From Salvia splendens (lineage: Eukaryota; Streptophyta; Magnoliopsida; Lamiales; Lamiaceae): DNA of 64,000 nt. Made by a program: the position numbers and the translations under genes. Below, piece by piece: positions 35,118 to 45,800 of this stretch (within the stretch, counting starts at the first letter, position 1; every line of letters starts with the position of its first letter). A model generated the notes under the pieces. The model did no database searches. It was given only the letters and a program-made list of their open reading frames with translations, and had not been told where the DNA came from. The stretch covers positions 7,938,501 to 8,002,500 of the forward strand of contig NC_056034.1 of assembly GCF_004379255.2 (NCBI RefSeq), in the 5' to 3' direction.

Positions 35118-35259
35118 ATTTCATAGATCATTCAGGATGCGGCTATGTTGTACTTGAAGATCATTAAAATATATTCCCCATTTGATAAATATCAAATGCG
35201 GAATATATTTTAATGATCTTCAAGTACAACTTAGCCGCATCCTGAATGATCTATGAAAT
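35118..35259. repeat. Foldback 1: near-perfect 66-bp inverted repeat
   Basis: Left arm from ATTTCATAGATCATTCAGG (35118) to about 35183; right arm is its complement, ending GATCTATGAAAT at 35259. The loop is under 15 nt. I see only one or two mismatches (GGCTATG versus complement of CTTAGCC). Confidence 0.9.
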
Positions 35260-35650
35260 CTTACCTTGGAATCAACCTTTTTTTCTTGCAAAATGTTGCC
35301 CATTTTCTAAGCAAACACATATCAGCACGCTATATACACATTGCTGCATTTCTAATAGGGGCAATTTGATCTTCCAAAGCAATCAATGCATCTCGAACAC
35401 ACATAGTCAGAACATTATTCAAGCATCTAGCATGGAAAAAATCAGAACAAACTATCTATTAGTACTAATTTTTTCCATGCTAGATGCTTGAATAATATTC
35501 TGACTATGTGTGTTCGAGATGCATTGATTGCTTTGGAAGATCAAATTGCCCCTATTAGAAATGCAGCAATGTGTATATAGCGTGTTGATATGTGTTTGCT
35601 TAGAAAATGGGCAACATTTTGCAAGAAAAAAGGGTTGATCCCAAGGTAAG
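35260..35650. repeat. Foldback 2: about 180-bp inverted repeat with transposase-like arms
   Basis: The left arm runs from CTTACCTTGGAATCAACC (35260) to about 35440, with a loop of about 25 nt (near 35443-35466), and the right arm extends to 35650. Arms are nearly identical (for example TATCAGCACGC versus the complement of GCGTGTTGATA). Read rightward, the right arm (from about 35486) encodes CLNNILTMCVRDALIALEDQ followed by IAPIRNAAMCI. This aligns in kind with CIAHILNLCVQDAIDLWQK...DPIRTAVKLI of the transposase upstream, so the arms appear to be a diverged hAT transposase fragment. Confidence 0.85.
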
Positions 35651-36283
35651 AGAACTACGTGGGCTTTGATTCCTCAATAAAATTGTGGATACGTAGGCAA
35701 CTCAACTTAAATTTGAAAAGGTTAACTTTGAAAGTTTAAGTTGATCTCAAGCCCTTTTCAATTTTTCCTTTTTCCCCCCCATTTCATTTTTTTTTAAATT
35801 TACCTTCCGAGTCCGACGAGGCGACGAGCCGACGCCCGACGACACTTGTAAATTATATTACATTGTTGTATGTTGTTGTATTGTATACTTATGTATGTGT
35901 GTTCGAGATGCATTGATTGCTTTGGAAGATCAAATTGCCCCTATTAGAAATGCAGCAATGTGTATATAGCGTGTTGATATGTGTTTGCTTAGAAAATGGG
36001 CAACATTTTGCAAGAAAAAAGGGTTGATCCCAAGGTAAGAGAACTACGTGGGCTTTGATTCCTTAATAAAATTGTGGATACGTAGGCAACTCAACTTAAA
36101 TTTGAAAAGTTTAACTTTGAAAGTTTAAGTTGATCTCAAGCCCTTTTCAATTTTTCCTTTTTCCCCCCCATTTCATTTTTTTTTAAATTTACCTTCCGAG
36201 TCCGACGAGGCGACGAGCCGACGCCCGACGACACTTGTAAATTATATTACATTGTTGTATGTTGTTGTATTGTATACTTATGT
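35505..36283 (+). repeat. About 389-bp tandem duplication within the hAT 3' region
   Basis: Unit 1 begins TATGTGTGTTCGAGATGC at 35505, unit 2 at 35894. Each runs through the right arm of foldback 2, the 'gtaagagaactacg' segment and a CGACGAGGCGACGAGCCGACG block, to GTATACTTATGTAT. Copies are almost identical, so the duplication is recent. Confidence 0.85.
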
Positions 36284-36640
36284 ATTGTAAATTGTAATGT
36301 ATCGTTGTCCGTTACAACTCAAAATCAATAAAATTTATTTCATTTTCTCCTTATTCGTCTTATTTGTGCTTGAATTATGCATTGTCTTGTTCCGATTTGT
36401 TGTATAAAGCCAAATTTCAAATTAAAAAAAAAAAAAAAAAATAATTGAACCGGCGAAACCGCCGGTTCAAAAACCGGAACCGCCAAAACCGCCGGAAAAC
36501 CGGCGGTTCCGAACCGGAACCGGAACCGTGAAATAGCCTCACGGTCCGGTTCCGGTTCCGCTTCCGCCAAAACCGGAACCGGCGGTTCCGAACCGGAACC
36601 GCCGGTTTTCGAACCGTGGGCATCTCTAGATCAGACTGGC

Positions 36641-39070
36641 TTTGTTGGAATCCATGTTTGAACATGGCTTGGCAGAACCTTCCGAACCAGACCCGAGGAG
36701 ACTGTTTCAACCCGTACAAGGTCTTCCTTAGTCGACACACTTTCCCTTCGCCAAAGTCTCCGGAGAACCCTTGTGGGACTTCCATGTATACTTCTTTGTT
36801 CTTTTCTAGTTCTCCATGGAAGAATGCGTTAGTCACATCAAACTGGTGCAAATTCTAGTCTTTGCATGCTGCCACCGATAAAAGTGTCCTCACCGTCTCC
36901 ATCTTAGCCACCGGGGAGAATGTCTCTTCATAATCCACCCCATATATTTGGGTGTATCATTTCGCCACTAGTCTTGCCTTGTATCTCTCAATTGAACCGT
37001 CTGCTCTCCTTTTTATAGTGAATATCCATCGACATCCAACTGGCTTCTTTCCTGTCGGCAATTTACACTTTTCCCATGTACCATTCTTTTCTAGGGCGTC
37101 TATCTCCTTCTTCATTGCATCCCTCCAATGCTTATGTCTGCAAGCCTCCTCAAATGTTTGGGGAATGTCTTCTTCTTCATACAGAGCTGTTTCGAAGGCT
37201 CGAGCCATCTCTGATAGATGACTCTGTGCAATATTGGATACCGCGTACTTGGCCTTTCTCCCCTTCCAGTCTGGTGAGTATCTTTTAGGGGGCACTCCCC
37301 GTGTTCTTCTTGGAGGCAGTTCGTATGGATTTCCACTTCTTCCGCTTGTTCCACTCTCCTCATTGTTGCTCCTATCAATGTTAGTGGCTTCCGAAGGTAT
37401 ACTATCAAAATCTGAACTGTTTACCTCAGGAATCGAAGGCGGGGTTGACGGCTGGTCAATGTCACGTTGTTCGACGTTTTGCATTATAGGATTTGACGGC
37501 CCGGCGGTGTTGCTAGCTTCCTCAGGTGGACCAACATCTGTGACCGGACTTGGCTGTGACTCTCCCCCTGTCTGTAGTTCCCCCGATGGCTGCCCCCTTA
37601 AGTTGTGGTTTTGAGTATCAGGTAGCCAATCTAGGAGGTCATGTTCAGGGCTATTGGCCAAAGGTTCCTCCCCCTGACTACTAGATTGGTCGTAGAAGTA
37701 TTCTCCTTCCACAAAATCACAGTTCATAGTGGTGTGTATCCTACGGGTTTTCGGGTCGTAGCATCTGTAGCCCTTTTGATTTTTACCATAACCTAGGAAT
37801 ACACATTTAAGCGCGCAGGGATCAAATTTGGATCGTTCGTGTTTGGGTATGTAGACGAAGACTGAGCATCCGAAAACTTTGGGTTCGAGGGATAGAAAGG
37901 ATGGGATGTCTAAGTGTTTGGAAAAAATATCCAGCGGGGTTTTGAATTTAAGAATGCCTGTAGGGAGACGATTTATGAGATACACAGCGGTAGCTACAGC
38001 TTCGGGCCAAAAAAATTTTGGTACTTTGGACTCAATCAAGAGGGGGCTCGGGTAATTTCAAGGATGTAACGGTTTTTCCTTTCGGCTACCCCGTTTTGTT
38101 CTGGGGTGTATGCACACGAGGTTTGATGGACTAAACCCTTACTTCTAAAAAAATCTTGCATTTTATTGTTGACAAATTCCCCCCCATTATCGGACCTAAG
38201 AGATTGGATGGTTTGTTTAAACTGAGTTTGAATAAGGTTATAGAAGTCTACGAACTTGTCAAACACGTCATGTTTATTTTTCAGAAAATAAATCCAAGTC
38301 ATGCGAGAGTAGTCATCAATAAAAAGCACAAAATAACGAAAGCCTTGACCCCCCGGGATAGGAGCAGGACCCCAAACATCCGAATGTACTAAAGCAAAAG
38401 GAGTTTGAACTCTCGTATTGTTCAACTTAAATGAATGTCTATGGTTTTTGGCCAACACACATGTATCACAATGAAAAGAGCTTAAAGATCTAGCTAGTTC
38501 AGGAAAAATAAGACGAAAATATCCTAAAGATGGGTGTCCTAACCGACGATGCCAAAGCCAAGCCTGTCTGTCAGTCGGTCCGGGAGTTAGCATCATTGCA
38601 GCACTCTGTTGGGCTATCTCGTCCACATAGTACAACCCGCCTCGCTCAGTGCCACGCCCAACTATCGTCCCCGTCTTGATATCCTGTAACATGCAAAATT
38701 GAGGTTGCATTAGTAATTTACAGTGCAGTTCCCGAGTCACATGACTGATTGATAACAATTTATGTGAAAGAGACGGAACAAAAAGACAGTTGGAGAGGCA
38801 TAGAGTCGGTGAGATATTGATTGTGCCTGCCCCCATAACTTGTGCTAGGTCCCCACTGGCTGTTTGGACATAGGATTTCTTGGATTTGGCAATGGAGACA
38901 AAGTCTGTGGCTTCGAAAGAAATTGTGTCTGTTGCCCCACAGTCAAAAATCCAGTGAGGGTCTTTTGGGCCGGAGCTTGAAGTTGAGGCGCAGGCTAAGG
39001 CGTCAAAAGAGTTTTGGCAGGGTATTGTTGGCGAATAGTTTATTTGGGACGGTTGGGGTTCAATGTGCAA
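36641..39070 (-). pseudogene. Copia 2 Pol: protease, integrase and first half of reverse transcriptase, broken
   Basis: On the minus strand, protease (FDCGATDTISFEATDF), integrase zinc region (LWHRRLGHPS) and integrase core ([33 protein letters not shown]) run to about 38045. A one-base indel in the G5 run at about 38042-38046 then shifts the frame. The next frame continues with VPKFFWPEAVATAVYLINRLP, the RT start (HWRDAMKKEIDALEKNGTW) and RYKARLVAK. It meets a TGA at about 36957 and, further on, a TAG at 36855-36857 just before NLHQFDVTNAFFHGELEKN. RT is then cut by the hAT element after VWFGRFCQAMFKHGFQQSQSD. Confidence 0.88.
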
Positions 39071-39239
39071 CGTTTTGGCTAATGGGGGGTTGATATGGGA
39101 TTTCTTCTTTCTATGGGGGTGAAATTGGAATTTCTGGGAATTTTGGGGGTGAAATTGGAATTTATGGGAACGTTGGGGCTGGTTTCGATATTTTCGGGAA
39201 TTTTGGGGTGGTATTGTATATGTATCTTTGGGTCGGGGG

Positions 39240-40634
39240 TCATTTTGAGAGAAGTTTCGGCTGGGGTTGGGTTTGTGATATTACGATTTTGGGGGGTGGT
39301 TTGTGATTTAGGGAAAGTTGGGTAGTGTATAGTGGGCTAGGTTCAGTTGGGCTCGATTCACTCAGAACCCCAGCCGCCTCTCTCGTCGTTCCTGTGGGAA
39401 CCCTAGCGTCCCTGGGTTCGATTTCGCCGCTCGTTTCGCTGGCGATGTTCATGATTCCCGGAATTTTACCTTCTGTCCACGTCCGGGCTAGGGAGACTGA
39501 GCCGATTTTGGGCCAATCCTCGGTCCTGGTTTCTCCTCCGCCGCTGGTAATGTCGCCGCCACTGTTGCTGCCCACCGATTTGTCGGTGCTGGTGGCGCGG
39601 TCTTGAGCGACGGTTACTGCTGCTCTCCCGCCTCCTCGGCCTCCGCCGTTTCGACCTCCACTCCGGGCTTGTCTTGCCCTCTTCATTTCCTCCCACCACT
39701 CCGAGAACCCATGGATGTGGAAACACGTCTCTCTGGTGTGTTTCTTTCCTCCACAATGGCTGCATATCATTTTACTTTTGTCCTCCTCCTTAGGGTTCCT
39801 CTGTAGTTGGGAGTGTTGTGATATTAGTGCTCGATTTCGGTCAAACACCATGAGGCCTGCTCCGATTCCGGATTCCTTCGATTCTGGATTGAGTAGTCTT
39901 TCGTTTACAGCTTCCCTTCTGACTAACCCATACGCCTTCCTTGCGGTTGGAATCGGATCCATATTCAGAATCTCGCGCTTGATTTTGCCGTATCGGTGGT
40001 CGTCTAGGGCCCACATGAATTGGTATAATCGGTGCCTTTGGGTGTGTTGGTTGTACTTGTCGATGCTTGATGGGGTATCCATTGGATTTGGGTCTCGGGT
40101 ATCAATTGATATCCAGAGATCTTGCAATTTCTGCCATAGTTGCTCCAATGATGAATCTCCTTGTTTGATGCTATATGCTTGTCTATGCAGGTCTGAAATA
40201 TGAAATTGATCAGCGCCGCTTCCATATGTAGTCGCTAGACTATCCCATAAGTCATACGCTGTTTCGTATTGCGATACCTCGTTTACGAGTTTGGCTTCGA
40301 TGTTATTTATGATCCAATTGAAGCAGCAATCGTCCCTTTGTTGCCACCGATTGTAGCTTGGATCTATCGGAGGGGGAGGGCCTGTAACTCTAGTGATGTG
40401 AGACGCCAAGCCCTTCCCTCGGATTCCCCGACTCATTAGTTTCGCCCATAACGGATAATTATCTCCGTTGAGCTTTTCAGCGAGGCGTACTTCGCCTAGT
40501 GATTCAACGGATGAAGGCTGGTGGCTTTGGTTGTTTTGAGACATACTTAGTCTCATGAACTCAGCGAATTGTTCGGCTGAGAGGGTGATTGGTGGGTTAT
40601 TTTTCGGTGGTTTATCAGTTTCTGGATCTGACAT
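39240..40634 (-). CDS. Copia 2 Gag
   Basis: Frame of 464 aa starting MSDPETDKPPKNNPP at 40634. The gag core includes VRLAEKLNGDNYPLWAKLMSR and YDLWDSLATTYGSGADQ. A zinc-knuckle-like CSHCGGKKHTRETCFHIHGF is followed by a Gly/Arg-rich stretch, a combination typical of the Ale lineage. It forms the virus-like particle shell. The frame stops before the protease, so Gag and Pol are not fused in this copy. Confidence 0.85.
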   Translation of the reverse strand: MSDPETDKPPKNNPPITLSAEQFAEFMRLSMSQNNQSHQPSSVESLGEVRLAEKLNGDNYPLWAKLMSRGIRGKGLASHITRVTGPPPPIDPSYNRWQQRDDCCFNWIINNIEAKLVNEVSQYETAYDLWDSLATTYGSGADQFHISDLHRQAYSIKQGDSSLEQLWQKLQDLWISIDTRDPNPMDTPSSIDKYNQHTQRHRLYQFMWALDDHRYGKIKREILNMDPIPTARKAYGLVRREAVNERLLNPESKESGIGAGLMVFDRNRALISQHSQLQRNPKEEDKSKMICSHCGGKKHTRETCFHIHGFSEWWEEMKRARQARSGGRNGGGRGGGRAAVTVAQDRATSTDKSVGSNSGGDITSGGGETRTEDWPKIGSVSLARTWTEGKIPGIMNIASETSGEIEPRDARVPTGTTREAAGVLSESSPTEPSPLYTTQLSLNHKPPPKIVISQTQPQPKLLSK

Positions 40635-41881
40635 GGTTGTTGGTTGTGTATTGCAGGTTTCAAAGGGTCGGGAAAGGTACTTGAGACGATGATGATGTTG
40701 TTATGAGTCTCAAGCCCGAATCGTCCCGCTCTGGTACCATATTCAAGCTGATAACCGAGAGCTTATGGACTTTGAGAGACACATGTTTGGGAGAAGATAT
40801 GTTTTGGTTTATTTCAGTGTATGTAAGTCATCGATTCTTCTCCTATATGTAGGAGAAGAATACAACATATTTTTGGTATACAATCAATCTATTCTAGGAT
40901 CTGCTTTTACAAATAAATTACATATTATTCTCCTTTAATGCCGTTCCTTCCTTTGGTATGTTTTATTTGTGGTATGTTTGACACTACTATTCCCCTGTCT
41001 CTCTTAATTAAGCACTTTCGAATTTAGAAATAATTTTCTTTCGAGACTCATTCTCCATTTGCGATAATTCAGTCACTTTTTCATTCTATCTCTCTCTCTC
41101 TTATTTTACCCTATCGTATTAGGGTTGTGATGCATCGGTGTTGGTGGATTCGACCCCAAACAACAAAGCCGAGAAGGATGGCCCTCCCAATCTCTCATTG
41201 GCTGCATTTTATGTGATCGATGCCGCAAAAACTAAGCTAGAAAAATCTTGCCCCAAAACAGTCTCTTGCGCTGATATATTAGCCGTGGCAGCTCGTTCTG
41301 GTACTAATTCCATAGTCCAAACTGAAAGTTATGATATAATTTGCTATTTTATTTGGAGTTATAGGGACAAATGTGACCTAAAATGTATGTTCTTATATTT
41401 ATCTTCTCTGACAATTGCTCCTAATAATGCAGTCGGGAGGGCCCACGTGGAGGGTGGCGGGAAAATAGCAAGAGCAAACGAAACCATAAATCTGCCATCG
41501 CCATCATCCAACACATCGCAGCTGATTCAAAGCTTCGCGCAGAGAGGGCTATCGGGCACAGGCTGGGGTTCTCGCACTGCTCCTCCTTCGAGGGCCGACT
41601 CCGCAACTTCAGCGCCACCCACGACACCGACCCCACCCTGAAGAGGAAGTGCCCAAAGCCCAACGGAGACCGGAATGCGGGCCAGTTCCTGGACATCGAT
41701 CTTCGACAACGATTACTACAGGAGGGTTGCAGGCGGGGAGGGCGTGTTCGTCTCCGATCAGTCGTTCGCGAGGGATCAGGGCTTGTTTTTCAAGGAGTTT
41801 GCGGATTCCATGATTCGGCTTGGGAATGTTGGAGTTGTTGAGAGTGGACAAGTGAGACAGAATTGCAGAATTGTTAATTGA

Positions 41882-42605
41882 GAACCCACACTTTGATTAT
41901 TTTCTTCACTGTTTGATTTGTTTTGAGTTGAGGTAACTCGTTTCGCGCCATCCTACTCCTTCAAATGTCAAATTAATATATTAACAAATCTCGTTATATA
42001 TAATAAATCATGTATTATTTCTTGTGAAATTATTTTTGTTATCTTATTACTACGATTACTTTATGCGATATTCATAGATTAACTATAGTTCATTTCGGTT
42101 GTTACTTATTTTGTTTCTCAAAATCAAATTTTCTTTTAATATGCAAAGAATAGGTTTGTCGTGATATAACATAAACGGGGACAAAAAACGTATAATTAAC
42201 TAAGAATATTCATGAATGCTTTTTTTGGTGAATTTCTCAATTTTCTTGCTTACACAGATGAACACGATCGCTAATCTTCAACGCAGTTATTTAGTAGTAG
42301 TAATTTTTCTTTAATGAGTACTGAGCATAGAGGTACTTGGTTAAAAGTATTAGTATGAGATACTTGGTACGAAAGAATCGAATTCGGTGTTTTACGAAAA
42401 TATTGGCATGTCGATGTAAGGCATCTCCACAATATCAATTCACCTTTCTATTTTAATAACAAAAATAATTATGTGATCAAATTTTCTTTTTACTGTATAT
42501 AGTTTACAACTAGCATTATCATTACATTAATCCGGAGTCATAGTTATTAAAGGTTATATAATCTCATTAAAGGATGTTTATAGGATGTTGCGCGTGGAAC
42601 AATAA
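41882..42605. other. Peroxidase 3' flank and spacer
   Basis: AT-rich DNA with no recognised gene between the peroxidase pseudogene and the TAA that precedes the element at 42606. Confidence 0.5.
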
Positions 42606-42813
42606 GAGCATCCATAATGGATGCCCTAGTGAGAGCCCTAGTGGTTGCCACATCAGCATGCTATGCGATGGTGGAGCCCTAGTGGGAGTCCTAGTGGTGC
42701 CCTATCTACTATCCATTTTTCATTTCAATTTTAATATTATTGTTTTTAATTTTATTTTTAATTCACATCTAACTTTGTGGAGATAACCCGGGCTCAAGCC
42801 ATACTGAAAAAAA

Positions 42814-45800
42814 ATGAAGGATGAAGCGCAAGAGCTTCTTAGTTTCAAGGCGTCTAAACCCCCAGGAGTCATTATTGAAGAGATTGAAGAAGCCACACCG
42901 AATGTGCCAAGGCAAAAGCCTAGACCGAAGAGGAAGCAACGGTCTCAGTTTGAAGGGCAACGGCAAGAGCCTTTAATGATTGGCTGGTATGATAGGGATG
43001 TTGAGTTCGAGGAATATCTTACGAAAAGTTTAGAAGATGATCGTGCTCAGAGGAAGAGGGCTGAGGAGGTAGCCAGGCAAAATTTGGCGAAAGCATTTGA
43101 AGCCGTGTCCCCTGAAGCTCCGGTCTCTAACTTTGGAGAAGTATCAATACATGACGTGGAATTTGTAGCAGGAAAAATATGTGTAGTTGACTATGTTGGA
43201 GAAGCAGAAGCTGGAGGTGGAGACTCGCATGCACACGTACAAGAGGTAATGACTTGTGTGATTTACATATTGATTTAGTACCTTATTTGTGATTTAGTTC
43301 TTGTTTGTAATTTAGTCCTGCATTTGTGGTACTGCATTTTGTAGGATGTAGCTACAGCTTCATCTGTTGACCATTCCAATCCGATTGTCGATTCCCATGC
43401 ACAAGTAGCAGAGGTAATGAATTGGTGTGATTTTCATATTGATTTAGTACCTAATTTGTGATTTAGGTCTTGTTTGTAATTTAGTCCTGCATTTGTGGTA
43501 CTGCATTTTGCAGGATGTAGCTACAGCTTCATCTGTTGACCATTCCAATCCGATTGTCGATGTCGCTGAACATGCGACTGAGTCTGAATCTGTAGTTCAC
43601 CAACCATCTTCGGTCGGGCCAGGAGCTTTTGTAGAAGCAGATGTGTACCGACCGGTATTGGATGATGGTAGTCAGCCACAGTCGGACATACAGGTAGACA
43701 ATGATTTCTTTCCGATCATTGAGGACATTACTCATGAATTGTTCATGCCCGAAGCTGACACCCAAGTGCAAGAGCCAGCTCCAGCTGAAGCAGCGTGTGC
43801 AGAACCCGTACCGGTGGTAGGAGATGTACCCCAACAGGCTGATGAATGAGTTTTTTGTCCGTCAGCCGATTATGTTCCCGACGGATGTCATCTTCATAAC
43901 GAGGGCAGTAACGACGAAGATGATAATAATGATGTCGGGCACTTTATCTCGTTGGCCAAAATGTGTCGTGATGAACAAATGTTTACCTCGTATTACGAGT
44001 CGTTACGTCGGGAACAACAGCCGGAGGAGGTGGCGGGACAAGACGGGATTGAGGAGCCATCGGGCGAAGCAGAAGGGTCTGGCCAAGGCAGCGGCGGGTC
44101 CAAGAAAAGGCGAAAGTACTCCCCTGTTGTTGAGAAAAGGAACTCGGCAGACTCAAACCCTCTGTTCGAGCAAGAGACGGTCGATGAGCTGCAAGATCTC
44201 GAGGACCTAGAGGATTTGGAAGGTTTAAGTAGAAAGGGTATCAAGTACACCCCATTCAAGCTGACAAATGATTTACCAAATTGGAAGCCTGGTGATTTTT
44301 TTAAGGATAGAGAAATTTTTTTCAAGGTTATTCGACAGTACGCAATAATGACGAGACGCCCGGTACATGTGAAGAAGAATGATGGCAAAAGACTTCGTGC
44401 TATTTGTAGAGGAAAGTCTTGTGAATGGTATGTATATGCAAGACGGGTCGAATCCCACAACGATACCGATTTTGTTGTACTAAATATGCAGAGAGACCAT
44501 GCACACACATGCTCTCAAGTGTTGGATCAGAGATGGCTGACGTCAAAATGGCTAGCTGAGCGATACATGGAGAAGATAAAAGCGAATCCCCATATCCCAT
44601 TGGCAGCCATAAGGCAGTGTGTGGATGAGGAGTTCGGACTCCAAGTTGGCAGGATGAAGGAGTACCGAGCAAGAGACAGTGCATTGGAAGGTATTTTTGG
44701 CAAGGTGGGACTCCAGTATCGGAGACTTTTCGATTACAAAGCTGAACTGGAATGGACACACGCTGACTCTAGTGTGCACATACATAACGACAACTTCAGG
44801 GATCCTGAAGTTGTGGGCACGAGATTCTTGAGGTTTTATACTTGTCTCGGGCCCTTGAAAAAGGGTAGGATGCGTTTTTGTCGTCCGATTATCTTCTTGG
44901 ATGCATGTTTCTTGCGTGGTATGTACAGAGGCCAACTTATGACGGCCATGTGAATTGATCCAAATAATGGTTGGTGGCCTATTGCATGGGCGGTGACTGA
45001 GGCCGAAAGCTACGAACAGTGGAAATGGTTTCTAGGCTATCTGGCAGAGGACCTCCTCATACATGAAAATGCCCCCAGATTTGTCTTCATGTCTGACCAG
45101 CAAAGGTATGTGTAATGTGATTTCATTAAAAGGTGTATACGTTGTTTGTGATTTTTTTTAAAATACTTCACTTGTGATTTTTTAAATATTGTTGTATTCT
45201 GAGTGTGATTATAATATTGTTGTATTCTGTGTCAGTGGTTGTGTACATGTAACAATTTGTGGTGAATTTAATAGGGTCTTGCAAAGGTAATGCTTGAGGA
45301 TTTTCCACAGAGCGAGCATCGCTTCTGTGTGCAGCACATATACAACAACTTCAAGAAGCGTTTCATCGGAGAGAATTTTAAGGAGATGTTGTGGGAGCTT
45401 GCGTCGAGTACAACCCAGGAAGAGTATGTTGAGCGGATGAATGCACTGTAGATTATATATCCACAAGCACATCAATACCTACTCGGCGTAGCTCCCAAGG
45501 AAAAATGGGTGAAGGCTTATTTCTCTCCGCATGTTTGTTGTGATGTTATCCTCAACAATATATGCGAGACTTTTAATTCGAAGATAGCAATTGCTCGTGA
45601 GTTGACCATTGTCACCATGTTGGGGGAGATCAGGACAAGTCAAATGGAGAGGATACAGATTAGAGGCCAGTGGATCAAGACGTACGCTCATGCCCTGCCG
45701 CCTGTTATCAAAGAGATTGTTGATAAGTATTTGGCGAGGGCTTCTTCATGGAGACCCACATGGAACGGAGAAGATTCTTACCAAGTCTCTGGACCGTCAG

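Larger units (their letters stand above)
31511..36628 (+). mobile_element. hAT DNA transposon, complete outline, inserted in Copia 2
   Basis: 5118 bp with perfect 8-bp target duplication GATCAGAC (31503-31510 and 36629-36636). Terminal inverted repeats: TAGACATGCCCACCGG at the left and the complement of TAGAGATGCCCACGG at the right. Both subterminal zones (31520-31985 and about 36445-36615) are dense in AACCGGCGGTT / GGTTAACCGCCG words. It carries one intact two-exon transposase gene and, downstream, tandem and inverted repeats. Intact ends, duplication and gene make it potentially autonomous, by inference. Confidence 0.93.
30246..40983 (-). mobile_element. Ty1/Copia retrotransposon 2 (Ale-like), nested in the peroxidase and itself split by hAT
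   Basis: Target duplication CTACT (30241-30245 and 40984-40988). LTRs of 244 bp: 30246-30489 (3' LTR, since the element is on the minus strand) and 40740-40983 (5' LTR). They are identical throughout as I read them. In element orientation they start TGTCAAACATACC and end AGCTTGAATA. The primer site TGGTACCAGAGC (complement of 40728-40739) and the purine tract TTGAGGGGGAGTG (complement of about 30490-30502) are in the right places. Without the hAT insert the element is about 5.6 kb. The short LTRs and the zinc-knuckle form suggest the Ale/Retrofit lineage. Confidence 0.95.
30017..41881 (+). pseudogene. Class III peroxidase pseudogene, split by a Copia insertion
   Basis: The host gene would encode a secreted heme peroxidase. 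Exon 1 (30017 to about 30195) gives a signal peptide MKYYVSILLVLAGIYQLGAALDA. A short deletion near 30085 then shifts the frame, after which CPEAESIIFEAVRDAS and RLLRMFFHDCF (distal His) are readable. The Copia element lies in intron 1. Exon 2 (about 41126-41302) gives [21 protein letters not shown] and [15 protein letters not shown]. Exon 3 (about 41434-41881) has fragments in several frames: [40 protein letters not shown], and the C-terminus FDNDYYRRVAGGEGVFVSDQ to QVRQNCRIVN. The region that should carry the proximal heme ligand (the conserved SGGHT/LGF block) is deleted after GLSGT. Multiple independent lesions make it a pseudogene even without the insertion. Confidence 0.9.
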
